56,175 nucleotides of DNA. Origin: Planctomycetota bacterium (GTDB lineage: Bacteria > Planctomycetota > SZUA-567 > H5-PLA8). Below the pieces are notes generated by a model. It was not told the DNA's origin. It was given only the letters and a program-made list of their open reading frames with translations, and did no database searches. The position numbers were made by a program, and so were the translations under genes. The DNA is taken from contig JAHCJK010000017.1 in the NCBI GenBank assembly GCA_026184295.1, forward strand, positions 1-56,175, given 5' to 3'. Below, one piece after another: positions 42,116 through 51,990 of the stretch. Numbering within the stretch: the stretch's first letter is position 1; every line of letters begins with the position of its first letter.

Positions 42116-44521
42116 ATGGACGTCTCGTGCCCAAAATGCAGCCGCTCCGTGGCGGTCGATGTTCGGGTGCAGCAGGCCAGCGGCCGGCCGGTGGTCTGCC
42201 CGGGCTGCGGGCACCGCTTTGAACCGCGCCTGCAGCCGGTGGGCGCGGGCCCGGGTCCGATTCGCGGGACCTCGGGGAAGGGGAGTTCGGGCAAGATGCC
42301 GCGGGCGGAACGCAAGCCCGACGACGGCACCGGCAGCGGCGAACGCACCGGCCGGCGCATGCCCGAAAAGATCGGCCCCTACGACATTCTGGAAGAACTC
42401 AACCGCGGCGGCATGGGCATCGTCTACAAGGCGCGCGATCCCGTGCTGCGCCGCCTCGTGGCGATCAAGGTGCTGCTCGCGGGCGAAGGCGCCACCGATG
42501 AAGACGTGAAGCGCTTCCAGCGCGAGGCCCTGGCCAGCGCGCGGCTGCAGCACGCGCACATCGTCACGATCCACTCGGTCGGCGACTACCAGGGCAAGCC
42601 GTACTTCGTGATGGACTTCATCGAAGGCGAGACCGTCAAGCAGTTGCTCGAAAAGGGTTCCGTCTCGCCGCGCCTGGCCCTGCAGATCACCGAACAGGGC
42701 GCGGAGGCGCTCGACCATGCCGCGCGCGCGGGCGTGATCCACCGCGACGTGAAGCCCGCGAACATCATCGTCGATGCCACCGGCAACGCGCGCATCATGG
42801 ACTTCGGGCTCGCCCGGCGCACGGACGAAGACCTGCATATCACGCAATCCGGCACGACCATGGGCACCCCGTCCTACATGTCGCCCGAACAGGCCGAAGG
42901 CAAGTTGTCCGAGGTGGACGGCCAAAGCGACGTCTACTCGCTGGGCGCGGTGCTGTACGAGATGCTGACCGGGCAGCCGCCGTTCGACGGCCCGACGACG
43001 ATGGCGGTGCTGCGCAAGGTTCTGGATGAAGAACCGATCCCGCCGCGCACGCTGAACCCGCGCGTCCATTTGGACATCCAGACGATCTGCCTCAAGTGCC
43101 TCGAGAAGGAAAAGGAACGCCGCTACCACAGCGGGAAGGAACTGGCCGAGGACATCCGCCGCTTCAACCTGGGCGAACCGATCAGCGCCGCGCCGCTGGG
43201 CTTTTTCGCCCTGTGGATGCGCCGCGCGAAGAAGCACAAGCAGGTCACCGCCGCGCTGATCGTGGCGGTCGCGGTCTCGACGCTGGCGCTGGGCTGGAAC
43301 TTTTACACGAACGCGAAGGAAGAACGCGAACGGCAGCGCGTGAAGCAGAAGGCCGTCGAAGACGAGATCGCGCGCGGGACGAAGCGCCTGAAGGAAGCGT
43401 CCGAGCAGCTCGAACTGCTGGCGGGCGCGGCCGATTTCGACGCCCAGGCCGCGAAGGCGCGCAAGGTGCTGCAGGAAGGCGAGAACTCCCTGCGCCTGGC
43501 CCAGGCCCAGGAACCCGAGAACGCGGCGGTGCAGAAGAGCCTGCAGGAAGTCGACCGGCTTCAGACGCGCCTGGAGGTCGAACGCTTCGTCTTCAAGGCG
43601 CGGAACTTCCTCAAGCCGCCGCCGAATTACCCCGCGGCGCTGGCCTTCGCCGACGAAGCGCTCTCCCGCGACGCTTCGCACAAGGAAGCCAACGCGATCA
43701 AGAAAAAGGCCATGGGCATCCGCGCGGTGGCGATCAACACCACCGGCGGCACGGCGGAAGTCTTCGCGAAGGTGATCGGCGACGCCAACGGGAACCTGCT
43801 GCCCGAGAACCCCGACAATCCCACGCAGGGCGAATCGATCGGCTGGACCCCGATCAAGGACCGCGAGATGCCCCCCGGACTCTACGTCCTCACCTTCAAG
43901 CGCCAGGGCTACGAACCGCAGGAGGCGACGCTGCTGGTCTCGCGCGACAGCGACCCGTCCGTCACGATCGACCCCGTGGCTTCCGACCGCAACATGGTCC
44001 GCATCCCGCCGGGCAAGGTCTCGCTGCCGCTGGCGGGGCGCGCCGACGTTCCCGCGTTCCTGATCGACCGCTTCGAGTACCCCAACCAGGCCGGGCGCGT
44101 GCCCGACGCGGGCGTGAACACGCTCCTCGAGGCCCGCGAACTCTGCAAAAAGTCGGGCAAGACCCTCTGTTCCACCGCGCAGTGGCTGCGCGCCTGCATG
44201 AACGACGCGGAACAGAAGTGGCCCTACGGCGAATCGTACGTCTCCGGCATCTGCGCGACGGGCTTCGACCCCGAATCGCAAAAGCGCCCGTTCGCGAGCG
44301 GCGCGTTCACCTTCTGCCGCACCAAGCAGGGCATCTACGACATGTCCGGCAACGTCTCCGAATGGACCGACGGAGAGGAGAAGGACGAGATCATCTTCGG
44401 CGGCGACTGGACGGACTCGGTGCGCACGCCGGAACTGACGATCTCCTGCCGCGCCCGGCAGATTCCCGCGCTGATCAACCGCGAACGCGCCGGGGTCCGT
44501 TGCTGCAAACCCGCGAAATAG
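42116..44521 (+). CDS. Membrane Ser/Thr kinase with zinc ribbon, PEGA-like and sulfatase-maturase-like domains
   Basis: An 801-residue Hanks-type kinase. A CxxC...CxxC ribbon opens the protein (CPKC, CPGC). The kinase domain runs from about 86 to 345: glycine loop GGMGIVYKARD, K118 in VAIKV, H209-R-D in HRDVKPANIIVD, D229-F-G and SPEQAEG. A membrane span follows at about 380-398, then a coiled-coil stretch, a PEGA-like segment (PPGLYVLTFKRQGYEPQ) and, from about 626, an FGE-sulfatase-type domain (MVRIPPGKVSLPL, IYDMSGNVSEWTDG, GVRCC). The paired active-site cysteines of true formylglycine-generating enzymes are absent, so this part probably binds rather than oxidises. Likely an envelope sensor. 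GTG 42110 is an alternative start. Confidence 0.9.
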   Translation: MDVSCPKCSRSVAVDVRVQQASGRPVVCPGCGHRFEPRLQPVGAGPGPIRGTSGKGSSGKMPRAERKPDDGTGSGERTGRRMPEKIGPYDILEELNRGGMGIVYKARDPVLRRLVAIKVLLAGEGATDEDVKRFQREALASARLQHAHIVTIHSVGDYQGKPYFVMDFIEGETVKQLLEKGSVSPRLALQITEQGAEALDHAARAGVIHRDVKPANIIVDATGNARIMDFGLARRTDEDLHITQSGTTMGTPSYMSPEQAEGKLSEVDGQSDVYSLGAVLYEMLTGQPPFDGPTTMAVLRKVLDEEPIPPRTLNPRVHLDIQTICLKCLEKEKERRYHSGKELAEDIRRFNLGEPISAAPLGFFALWMRRAKKHKQVTAALIVAVAVSTLALGWNFYTNAKEERERQRVKQKAVEDEIARGTKRLKEASEQLELLAGAADFDAQAAKARKVLQEGENSLRLAQAQEPENAAVQKSLQEVDRLQTRLEVERFVFKARNFLKPPPNYPAALAFADEALSRDASHKEANAIKKKAMGIRAVAINTTGGTAEVFAKVIGDANGNLLPENPDNPTQGESIGWTPIKDREMPPGLYVLTFKRQGYEPQEATLLVSRDSDPSVTIDPVASDRNMVRIPPGKVSLPLAGRADVPAFLIDRFEYPNQAGRVPDAGVNTLLEARELCKKSGKTLCSTAQWLRACMNDAEQKWPYGESYVSGICATGFDPESQKRPFASGAFTFCRTKQGIYDMSGNVSEWTDGEEKDEIIFGGDWTDSVRTPELTISCRARQIPALINRERAGVRCCKPAK

Positions 44522-44625
44522 CGCTAGAATCCCTCCTTATACAGGCCGGTCCGCGCGTGCGCCCGAGCCCTGCGAAAGATTCGAACCCTTGGCCGATCCA
44601 GGGGTTGTGCGAGAGACTCGCGGGC

Positions 44626-44653
44626 GGGGCGACGGCGCGGCCCCGGCCTTTTT
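44626..44653 (+). terminator. Possible intrinsic terminator after the kinase gene
   Basis: GGGGC (44626-44630) pairs with GCCCC (44640-44644) around a 9-nt loop; GGCC and a run of five T follow. It lies 100 bp after the kinase stop and before the next gene. Confidence 0.35.
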
Positions 44654-44721
44654 CCGGCTCCTAAACCACGCCCTCCCTGCGTCCTAAAGCAGACGAGGAG
44701 GGCTCAACGATTCAGGCGCAC

Positions 44722-47328
44722 ATGACCGGTAAGATCCTCTACTGCGAAAGCTGCGGGAAACTGATTCCGCCCGAGGAAGCCGAGGCCGAGGACTTCGAGA
44801 TCATCGGCGGCGCGCCCGTCTGCCCGCGCTGCCTGGAAAAGAAGGACCCCAAGCGCAAGGAACTCTTCGATACCGCGCGTTCCACGCGCCTGATGAAGCA
44901 GGTGGATCTGGTGCTGGCGCTCAAGCAGGCCCGCCCGCCCGAACAGACCTTTCCGCCGCCGGGCACCGAGATGCCCGATTCGCCCACGAGCACCGAGATT
45001 CGCGCGATCCGCGACGAACTCGACCGCGAATGGGAAGAGGACGGCAAGCGGATCGCGAAGAAGGCCGGCCCGGCCGCGCAGAAATCCGAATCGAAGATCA
45101 AGGCGCCGAGCGCCGCGTCCAACCCGGCCGTCGTGCAGCCGAAGAATCCCGACATGCCCGCAGCCGTGGCGGAAGAACCCACCACCGGCGTCTTTCCCGT
45201 CCTGCCGAGGCAGACGAAACTGGCCGTGGGCGCGATGCTGGTCTTCTCGCTGGCGCTGCTGATCGCCCTGCTGGCCTACGTCTCTTCGGGGACGCCCAGG
45301 ACGACCGCCGCGCCGGAGCCCGCGCCGCCGGCGGAACCGCCGCTCGCGCCCGAAGCCAAAACCCAACCGGAACCCGAGGCCGCGAAACCGCCCGTGCTGC
45401 CCGCCAAGCCGGCCGCGCGGGACGTGAGCTACGTGGAGACGCTCGAGTCCGTGCTGGGCGAACGCCCCGACCGCGAGACACTGGTCAAGGCGATCGAGGA
45501 ACTGCGAAAACTCGCGGAGAGCCCCGAGCCCGAGACGCGCGCGGCCGCGGAGCAGGCGCTGGCGCGCTGCGTTCGCAGCATCGATGCCGACGCGCGGCAG
45601 GCGGCGCGCGAGGCCGCCGAAGGCGCGCGCGAACTGGCCGAGCAGCAGCTTTATACGCTCGCGGCGCAGCGCATCGCGCAGGCGGTCGCGGCCCTGCCGG
45701 AGGGTTCGCCCTGGGCGCGGCAGGCGGGCAAGCGGAGCCTCCAGGCGGTGAACGAGGAACTGGCGGCGCAGAAGGAACAGGCGCTGGTGGAAGTGCTCGA
45801 AAAAATCGAGGGCATGGTGCTGGAAGGAAAGACCGCCGAGGCCGAACAGGCGGTGCTCAAGCTGCGCGGCCACCCGGAACCCGAGTTCCAGAAGGCCAGC
45901 GCGCACGTGCTGAAGCTGCTCGAGAACGCCGACGAGAAGCGCAGGGCCGTGCAGAAGCGCATGGAAGAAGCCGCGCGCGTGGCCTGGCCGAAGTTCTTCA
46001 AGGACCTCGACGAGGCGCTGGCCGCCGGGGACCTTGCCCGCGCCGCGGCGCTCTGCAAGCCGCCCGCGGATTCGGTGCTGCGCGCCGGTGGCATCGAGGG
46101 CCCGGCCGAGGTGCTGGACGGTTTCGGCGGCGAGGTCGAGGGGCTCGCGAAGGCCTACGAGGCCGCGCTCAAGGCTGCCGCCGCCGCCGAGGGCGCGCCG
46201 GTGAACCTCCCGGCCGGCATGGGGGCTTCCCGGGGCACGCTGAAAGGCGTGGACGAACGGAATCTGGTCGTGCAGCTCGACAACCGCGCCGAGATGAAAA
46301 TACCGGTCGAGAAGCTCGCGCCGCTGGAACTCGAACGCCTGCTCGTCAAACAAAAGGTTCTGCCGGCCGCGCAGTACCGCCCAGCCGTCTGGCTGCTCTT
46401 CCTGGCCCGGGGCGGCGCGGAGGCCGAGCCCGGCAAGTGGATCGCCGAACAGTACGCGGCCGACAAGCGCGCGCTGCCTCCGCACTGGCGGCGCCGCGTG
46501 GAGCTTGGGCGCGCCGAGGCGCGCATCGAGCGCGCGGCCGAACGAATGGCCGCGCTGCGCAAAGCGCTGGCCGAAAAAGACGAGGGCGCCCTGCGCGCGG
46601 CCCTGGCGGCGCTCAAGCCCGCGCTGGCCGAAAGCCCCGAGTCCTTTACCGCCGCCGACCGCGAACTGATCGCGCAGGCCGAAAAGTCCGCGGGCGCCGG
46701 GAAGATCAAGCACCTGGTCTTCCAGAACGGGCAGCAGCCTTCCACCGATTACGTCGGCATCCAGATCGACCAGATCAACAAGTACTACCGCAACGAGGAA
46801 CGCACCGACGTGGACGTGCACGAAGGCCTGAAGGTCGGTTCGCACAACGATCTGCAGCGCGTGCTGATCCGCTTCGACGGACTGGAGGCCTCGCTGGGGC
46901 GCGGGCGCATACGCAAAGCGACGCTGGAACTCTACCAGACCGACGCGACCAAGGCCGCCGGCGCGGTCGTGGGGCTGTACCGGCTCAAAAAACCCTGGAT
47001 GCCCAACGCGGGCTCGTGGAAGAACGCCGACCAGCGCAAGCGCCTGCCGTGGGACAAGCCCGGCGCTTCCGGCCCCGAGGACGCCGCGGACCAGGCCGAA
47101 GCGCAGGTCACGCTCGACGACCGCAAGGAACTCTGGCGTTCGTGGGACGTCACCGCGTACGTGACCGAGATCGCCGCGGGCAAGGCCTTCAACCACGGGC
47201 TGCTGATGCGCGTGGTCAAGGACGAGCCGAAATTCGACCTGAGTTTTTACCCCGACGGCGACCTGGACACGAAAAAGGACCCGATCCTGCGCCCGCGGCT
47301 GGTCGTGGAGATCGAGACTCAGGAATAG
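44722..47328 (+). CDS. Zinc-ribbon membrane protein with long helical region and DNRLRE-type C-terminal domain
   Basis: An 868-residue protein. A zinc ribbon is formed by C8/C11 and C34/C37. A single membrane span lies at about 167-190 (KLAVGAMLVFSLALLIALLA), followed by Pro/Ala/Glu-rich linker and helical repeats to about 650. From about 665 the sequence matches the DNRLRE/CBM96-like beta-sandwich domain found in many PVC surface proteins (DLQRVLIRFDGLEASLGRGR, IRKATLELYQT, WDVTAYVTEIAAG, PILRPRLVVEIE). ATG 44722 is 19 nt from the GAGGAGG tract; an in-frame ATT at 44710 has better spacing. Function unknown. Confidence 0.75.
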   Translation: MTGKILYCESCGKLIPPEEAEAEDFEIIGGAPVCPRCLEKKDPKRKELFDTARSTRLMKQVDLVLALKQARPPEQTFPPPGTEMPDSPTSTEIRAIRDELDREWEEDGKRIAKKAGPAAQKSESKIKAPSAASNPAVVQPKNPDMPAAVAEEPTTGVFPVLPRQTKLAVGAMLVFSLALLIALLAYVSSGTPRTTAAPEPAPPAEPPLAPEAKTQPEPEAAKPPVLPAKPAARDVSYVETLESVLGERPDRETLVKAIEELRKLAESPEPETRAAAEQALARCVRSIDADARQAAREAAEGARELAEQQLYTLAAQRIAQAVAALPEGSPWARQAGKRSLQAVNEELAAQKEQALVEVLEKIEGMVLEGKTAEAEQAVLKLRGHPEPEFQKASAHVLKLLENADEKRRAVQKRMEEAARVAWPKFFKDLDEALAAGDLARAAALCKPPADSVLRAGGIEGPAEVLDGFGGEVEGLAKAYEAALKAAAAAEGAPVNLPAGMGASRGTLKGVDERNLVVQLDNRAEMKIPVEKLAPLELERLLVKQKVLPAAQYRPAVWLLFLARGGAEAEPGKWIAEQYAADKRALPPHWRRRVELGRAEARIERAAERMAALRKALAEKDEGALRAALAALKPALAESPESFTAADRELIAQAEKSAGAGKIKHLVFQNGQQPSTDYVGIQIDQINKYYRNEERTDVDVHEGLKVGSHNDLQRVLIRFDGLEASLGRGRIRKATLELYQTDATKAAGAVVGLYRLKKPWMPNAGSWKNADQRKRLPWDKPGASGPEDAADQAEAQVTLDDRKELWRSWDVTAYVTEIAAGKAFNHGLLMRVVKDEPKFDLSFYPDGDLDTKKDPILRPRLVVEIETQE

Positions 47329-47382
47329 TGAGGCGGATGGTTTTCTGGTTGGCTGGTTTTCTTGTTTTCTAGTTTTGGGCAA

Positions 47383-47438
47383 GTCAACGAGCCAACGAGC
47401 CAACGAGCCAACAAGCCAACAAGCCAACAAGCCAACAA
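47383..47438 (+). repeat. Seven tandem copies of an 8-bp unit
   Basis: One GTCAACGA, two GCCAACGA and four GCCAACAA units follow each other without gaps, 80 bp before the sulfatase start. The preceding 40 bp carry the complementary motif GGTTGGCTGG, so the region could fold. The units are too short and lack spacers, so this is not a CRISPR array. Confidence 0.85.
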
Positions 47439-47482
47439 GCAAACCCGCAAACATTCTTCCCTCCAACGTCCTTCATCCGTGC

Positions 47483-47511
47483 ATGACGCAGCCCATGCCA
47501 TCCGCTAGAAT
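47483..47511 (+). promoter_or_regulatory. Promoter of the sulfatase gene
   Basis: ATGACG (47483-47488) and TAGAAT (47506-47511) are 17 bp apart. The start codon ATG 47519 comes only 7 nt after the -10 box, at the expected transcription start, and no ribosome-binding site lies between. Confidence 0.5.
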
Positions 47512-47518
47512 CCCGCGC

Positions 47519-48889
47519 ATGCCAACCTCAAAGCCCAATATCCTGATCCTGATCACCGACCAGCAGCAGCACGCGATGATGTCCTGCGCGGGCACTTCCT
47601 GGGTGTACACGCCGCACATGGACCGGCTCGCGGCGGGCGGCACACGCTTTACCCGCGCGTACTGCAGCAACCCCGTCTGCGTGCCCTCGCGCTTCAGCAT
47701 GTTCACGGGACGGATGCCGTCGGCGGTGGGCATGCGCGGCAACGGCGGGCCGAACCTGCATCCGTTCACGCCCGAACACGACCTGACGGGGCTCGGGCAC
47801 TGCCTGCGCCGGGGCGGCTACACGACCCTGTACGGCGGGAAGGTCCACTGGCCGGTCAAACTCAACCCCGACCGGCTCGGCTTCACCTACTTCTGCCGCG
47901 ACGAACGCGAACGCTTGGCCGTGGACGCGGCCGACGTGATCCACCGCCAGAGCGGGCAGCCGTGGGCGATGGTCGCGAGCTTCATCAATCCGCACGACAT
48001 CTGCTACCAGGCGATCCGCGCCGACGCCTCGGAACGCCAGGAGAAGCACCTGCTCGAGAGGGGCGCGACGGAGATGGCCAACCTGGACGAGGCGCTGCGG
48101 CTCCCGCCGGGCGTCGATCCCGAAGCGTTCATGCGCGACAGCCTGCCGCCGCTGCCCGATAACTGGGAGATCCAGGCCGACGAACCGCCCGGCATCGAAC
48201 AGGTGCTCGCGCAGCGTCCCTTTAAGCTGCACGCCCGCCGCAAATGGGGCGAACGCGAATGGCGCATGCACCGCTGGGCCTACGCGCGCCTGACCGAACG
48301 CGTGGACCGGCAGATCGGCGTGGTGCTCGACGCGCTGGACGCCAGCGGGCAGGCCGAAAACACCCTGGTGATCTTCGTCAGCGACCACGGCGACCACGCC
48401 GGCTCGCACCGCCTGGAACACAAGACGTTCTTCTACGACGAGGCCGCGCGGGTGCCGTGGATCATGCGCCTGCCAGGTACTATCGCGGCGGGCCGGGTGG
48501 AAGACCGCTGCATGGTCGCGACGGGCCTGGACCTGATGGCCACCTGCTGCGAGTACGCCGGCGTCGAGACCCCCGCGCACTGCAAGGGCGTGAGCCTGCG
48601 CGGCGTGGCCGAAGGCCGCGCCGGGGCGTACGTGCGCGAGGACGTGTACGGCGAGAACGCGGTCAGCCGCATGCTCTGCGCGGGCGACTGGAAGTACGTC
48701 CGCTACGACGAAGGCCCGCACGCCGAACAACTGTACGATTTGAAGAAGGACCCCGGCGAGACCCGCAACGCGGCCCAGGACCCCGCCGCCGCAGAGATTC
48801 TCCCGCGCCTGCGCAAGCGGCTGGACGAAGAGATGGCGCTTCACGCCGGGCTGGCGTTGGGGCCGCTCGTACCTGCCGCGTCCGAGTAA
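47519..48889 (+). CDS. Sulfatase (type I, Cys-type)
   Basis: A 456-residue alkaline-phosphatase-superfamily sulfatase. The N-terminus PNILILITDQQQHAMMSCAG holds a metal-binding Asp. C54-V-P-S-R58 in NPVCVPSRFSMFTGR is the CxPxR site whose Cys must be converted to formylglycine. Later motifs are VIFVSDHGDHAGSHRLEHKT (metal ligands D-H) and the C-terminal KYVRYDEGPHAEQLYDLKKDP. There is no signal peptide from this start, so it may act in the cytoplasm. A longer frame start at 47375 translates the 8-bp repeat and is rejected. No matching maturase gene is adjacent, and the substrate is unknown. Confidence 0.93.
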   Translation: MPTSKPNILILITDQQQHAMMSCAGTSWVYTPHMDRLAAGGTRFTRAYCSNPVCVPSRFSMFTGRMPSAVGMRGNGGPNLHPFTPEHDLTGLGHCLRRGGYTTLYGGKVHWPVKLNPDRLGFTYFCRDERERLAVDAADVIHRQSGQPWAMVASFINPHDICYQAIRADASERQEKHLLERGATEMANLDEALRLPPGVDPEAFMRDSLPPLPDNWEIQADEPPGIEQVLAQRPFKLHARRKWGEREWRMHRWAYARLTERVDRQIGVVLDALDASGQAENTLVIFVSDHGDHAGSHRLEHKTFFYDEAARVPWIMRLPGTIAAGRVEDRCMVATGLDLMATCCEYAGVETPAHCKGVSLRGVAEGRAGAYVREDVYGENAVSRMLCAGDWKYVRYDEGPHAEQLYDLKKDPGETRNAAQDPAAAEILPRLRKRLDEEMALHAGLALGPLVPAASE

Positions 48890-48985
48890 CGCTAGTCGCC
48901 CATTTGTAGGCCAAAAAATGAAACCATGCAAAAGATGCGCTAAGATATCTGAATTAGGGGAGTGAGAATTCGAAAGGGGAAAGCA

Positions 48986-49594
48986 ATGCGCTACTCGGTA
49001 ATTGTGCCCATACTTACTATTCTGAATTTTTCATTTGCTCAAGATTGCAATTGTCCAAATTACGGTGGCGAAATAGCACAATTAAACGACAGCACAGAAA
49101 AGCTATTGGCAGAATTGACGGCCGAAAAACAGAGGGCGAAACAGTTAGAGGGACGGGTGGCTGACCTCGAGGCAATGGTAAAACTACTTCTTGATGCAAA
49201 TCCTGGGGTTAGGGCCAACATTCTCCAGAAATTAGAAGATGATCGAAAGGCTCGAGAGGCTGCCGCAAAGCAAGCTGAGCAAAAGGAGGCTGAAGAGAAA
49301 GCGGCCAGAAGGCAACGTGCCCTAGATCTCTTTTCGAAAGCCCTCCTCATTGCGTCCGTTTTGGATGATGGCAGCGAAATTACAATGCAAGAAGGTTCAG
49401 TAGTAGTAGTCCCTGTTTCGGTTCGTGCTACGGCCAAGAAATGGAAAAAGGGCGATGAGCTAAGCCTTGATGGTAAGGGCCTGGCACAGAATACCTGGAA
49501 AATTCTAAATAAGCGCACACAAGAGACCTTTTTAATTAACGATTGCCCATGGATTGATCGCCTGTCTTCGCTTCACTCGATTATTAAGGAGTAA
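48986..49594 (+). CDS. Small exported coiled-coil protein of foreign base composition
   Basis: A 202-residue protein with signal peptide (YSVIVPILTILNFSFAQ), a Cys pair (DCNCPN), a coiled coil over about residues 30-115 (LLAELTAEKQRAKQLEGRVA then DLEAMV) and a small beta-rich end (GSEITMQEGSVVVVPVSVRA). AAGGGGA precedes ATG 48986. The gene and its flanks are clearly AT-richer than the surroundings and use codons such as ATA, AGA and TTA-type leucines that are rare next door, suggesting transfer. No family recognised. Confidence 0.65.
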   Translation: MRYSVIVPILTILNFSFAQDCNCPNYGGEIAQLNDSTEKLLAELTAEKQRAKQLEGRVADLEAMVKLLLDANPGVRANILQKLEDDRKAREAAAKQAEQKEAEEKAARRQRALDLFSKALLIASVLDDGSEITMQEGSVVVVPVSVRATAKKWKKGDELSLDGKGLAQNTWKILNKRTQETFLINDCPWIDRLSSLHSIIKE

Positions 49595-49672
49595 TTTTTA
49601 TGCGGATAACTCATGGGATTTCCGAACCCCTTTTTTCATTGTAGTAAAGCAATATCGAGAAAAGTTTACCCC

Positions 49673-49707
49673 AAAAAGCATGCTCCCAGCCTTGATAGGC
49701 TGGGAGC
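49673..49707 (-). terminator. Intrinsic terminator of the small exported protein gene
   Basis: A perfect 10-bp stem GCTCCCAGCC/GGCTGGGAGC with a 6-nt loop (49682-49707). On the minus strand it is followed by ATGC and five T (49673-49677). It lies 45 bp past the stop of the minus-strand gene. Confidence 0.75.
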
Positions 49708-49751
49708 GGGAGGGAAGACTGCGAGGATTTGGGGCAGGGGTACTGCGGGGG

Positions 49752-50204
49752 TTACTTCGAAGCTAGTTCCTTGGACTTCGAGGCTTCCGATTCCAGGTAT
49801 TCGATCAGCTTGTGGGCCTTCTCGACCGTCAGGCGTTCGCGAATCTGCCCGGGGATCAGGTAGCCCTTCTCGATGAACTTGACGAAGTAGAAGCAGGCCT
49901 GGGTGATCGCGGCGCGGTCCTTGCTTTCCAGGCGGCTGCTGGCGCCGGCGGCCCAGTCGAGCATGATGTCGCGCATGGCGCGGTCTTCGTCGATGCCCTG
50001 GTCGCTCACCTTGGTCTCGACCTGCGAGCGCAGCTTGTGTTCCATCGACTTCATGTCCTTGGCCGTCGCGTACACGCTCAGGTACTTCTGGCAGGCGGCC
50101 TTGATCTCGGCGTAGGGCAGTTCCTCGCTGGCGCTCGCCTGCGCTCCGGCCATCAGGGCCACCGCGGCGGTCATGCTCAGGAGGGTCTTGGTCATCGTGT
50201 TCAT
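49752..50204 (-). CDS. Small exported helical protein, unknown function
   Basis: A 150-residue protein with signal peptide (KTLLSMTAAVALMAGAQASA). The mature part is helical and charged, with two Cys (AACQKYLSVY and TQACFYFVKFIEKGY), perhaps forming one disulfide. ATG 50204 is favoured over the ATG at 50252 because the signal peptide follows directly and AAAGGGA lies upstream. It is transcribed alone, against its neighbours, and ends in a strong terminator. Confidence 0.7.
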   Translation of the reverse strand: MNTMTKTLLSMTAAVALMAGAQASASEELPYAEIKAACQKYLSVYATAKDMKSMEHKLRSQVETKVSDQGIDEDRAMRDIMLDWAAGASSRLESKDRAAITQACFYFVKFIEKGYLIPGQIRERLTVEKAHKLIEYLESEASKSKELASK

Positions 50205-50475
50205 CGTTTCGTTCCCTTTTATCGTTCGCTTCGTTTCGTTCGTCGCGTTCACGAAGGGAGTAATTGCAAGGCCGCGGCCAATCGCCGGAAGAAACCTCCG
50301 AATTCTTTTAACGCTTGAATGGATTGGAGTTATGCAGACAATGCGGCGCGCCCTCGGGGACGGAAGGCCCCGGACCGTTGCCTCAGAAAACGGAGGGCAC
50401 GTCTGATTTCCGAACGGCGTTCAACCAGCCAACAGGCGGTGCGGTGGAAAACCCCGCGCCGCGGGAGTCGCTCCA

Positions 50476-51618
<1,143 letters not shown>

Positions 51619-51621
51619 CCT

Positions 51622-51990
51622 TTGGACGTGCTCGTCGGTCTCGTCGGAAAACTGATCCTGCTGGGCGCGGAGGCCTCGGGCGCGCCAACGCCGCCGCAGG
51701 CGCCGCCGGGCGAGGCGCTCAGCCAGCTCGTGCTCATGTTCGGCTCGCTGGGCCTCATTTTTTACCTGCTGATCTGGCGGCCCGAGAGCAAGCGCCGCAA
51801 GCAGCAGGAAGAGACGTTGAACAGCATCAAGCCCAAGGACAAGGTCGTCACCATCGGCGGGCTGTTCGGCACCGTCGTGGAAGTGGACAAGGACGAAGTC
51901 GTGCTGCTGGTGGATACCAAGCGCGAGATCAAGATGCGCTTCCGCCGCCGGGCGATCGAATCCATCGAGCCGGCCGAAGGAAAGAAATGA
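51622..51990 (+). CDS. yajC: Sec translocon accessory protein YajC
   Basis: A 122-residue protein with one membrane helix (LSQLVLMFGSLGLIFYLLIW) and a cytoplasmic basic region, then the YajC core (SIKPKDKVVTIGGLFGTVVE). It joins SecDF to the Sec channel. It probably starts at TTG 51622, six bases after GAGGAG; GTG 51628 is possible. It overlaps the next ORF by ATGA. Confidence 0.92.
   Translation: MDVLVGLVGKLILLGAEASGAPTPPQAPPGEALSQLVLMFGSLGLIFYLLIWRPESKRRKQQEETLNSIKPKDKVVTIGGLFGTVVEVDKDEVVLLVDTKREIKMRFRRRAIESIEPAEGKK

Noticed and set aside
44573..44600. T-arm-like sequence (GGTTCGAATC on the minus strand)
   Set aside because: The stem pairs poorly and no acceptor, D or anticodon arm is nearby.
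47383..47438. Short tandem repeats as a CRISPR array
   Set aside because: Eight-base units with no spacers and no cas genes.
44704..47466. Long minus-strand frame opposite the zinc-ribbon protein
   Set aside because: Shadow frame with low-complexity Leu/Arg/Gly sequence. The plus strand has a ribbon, a membrane helix and a recognisable C-terminal domain.
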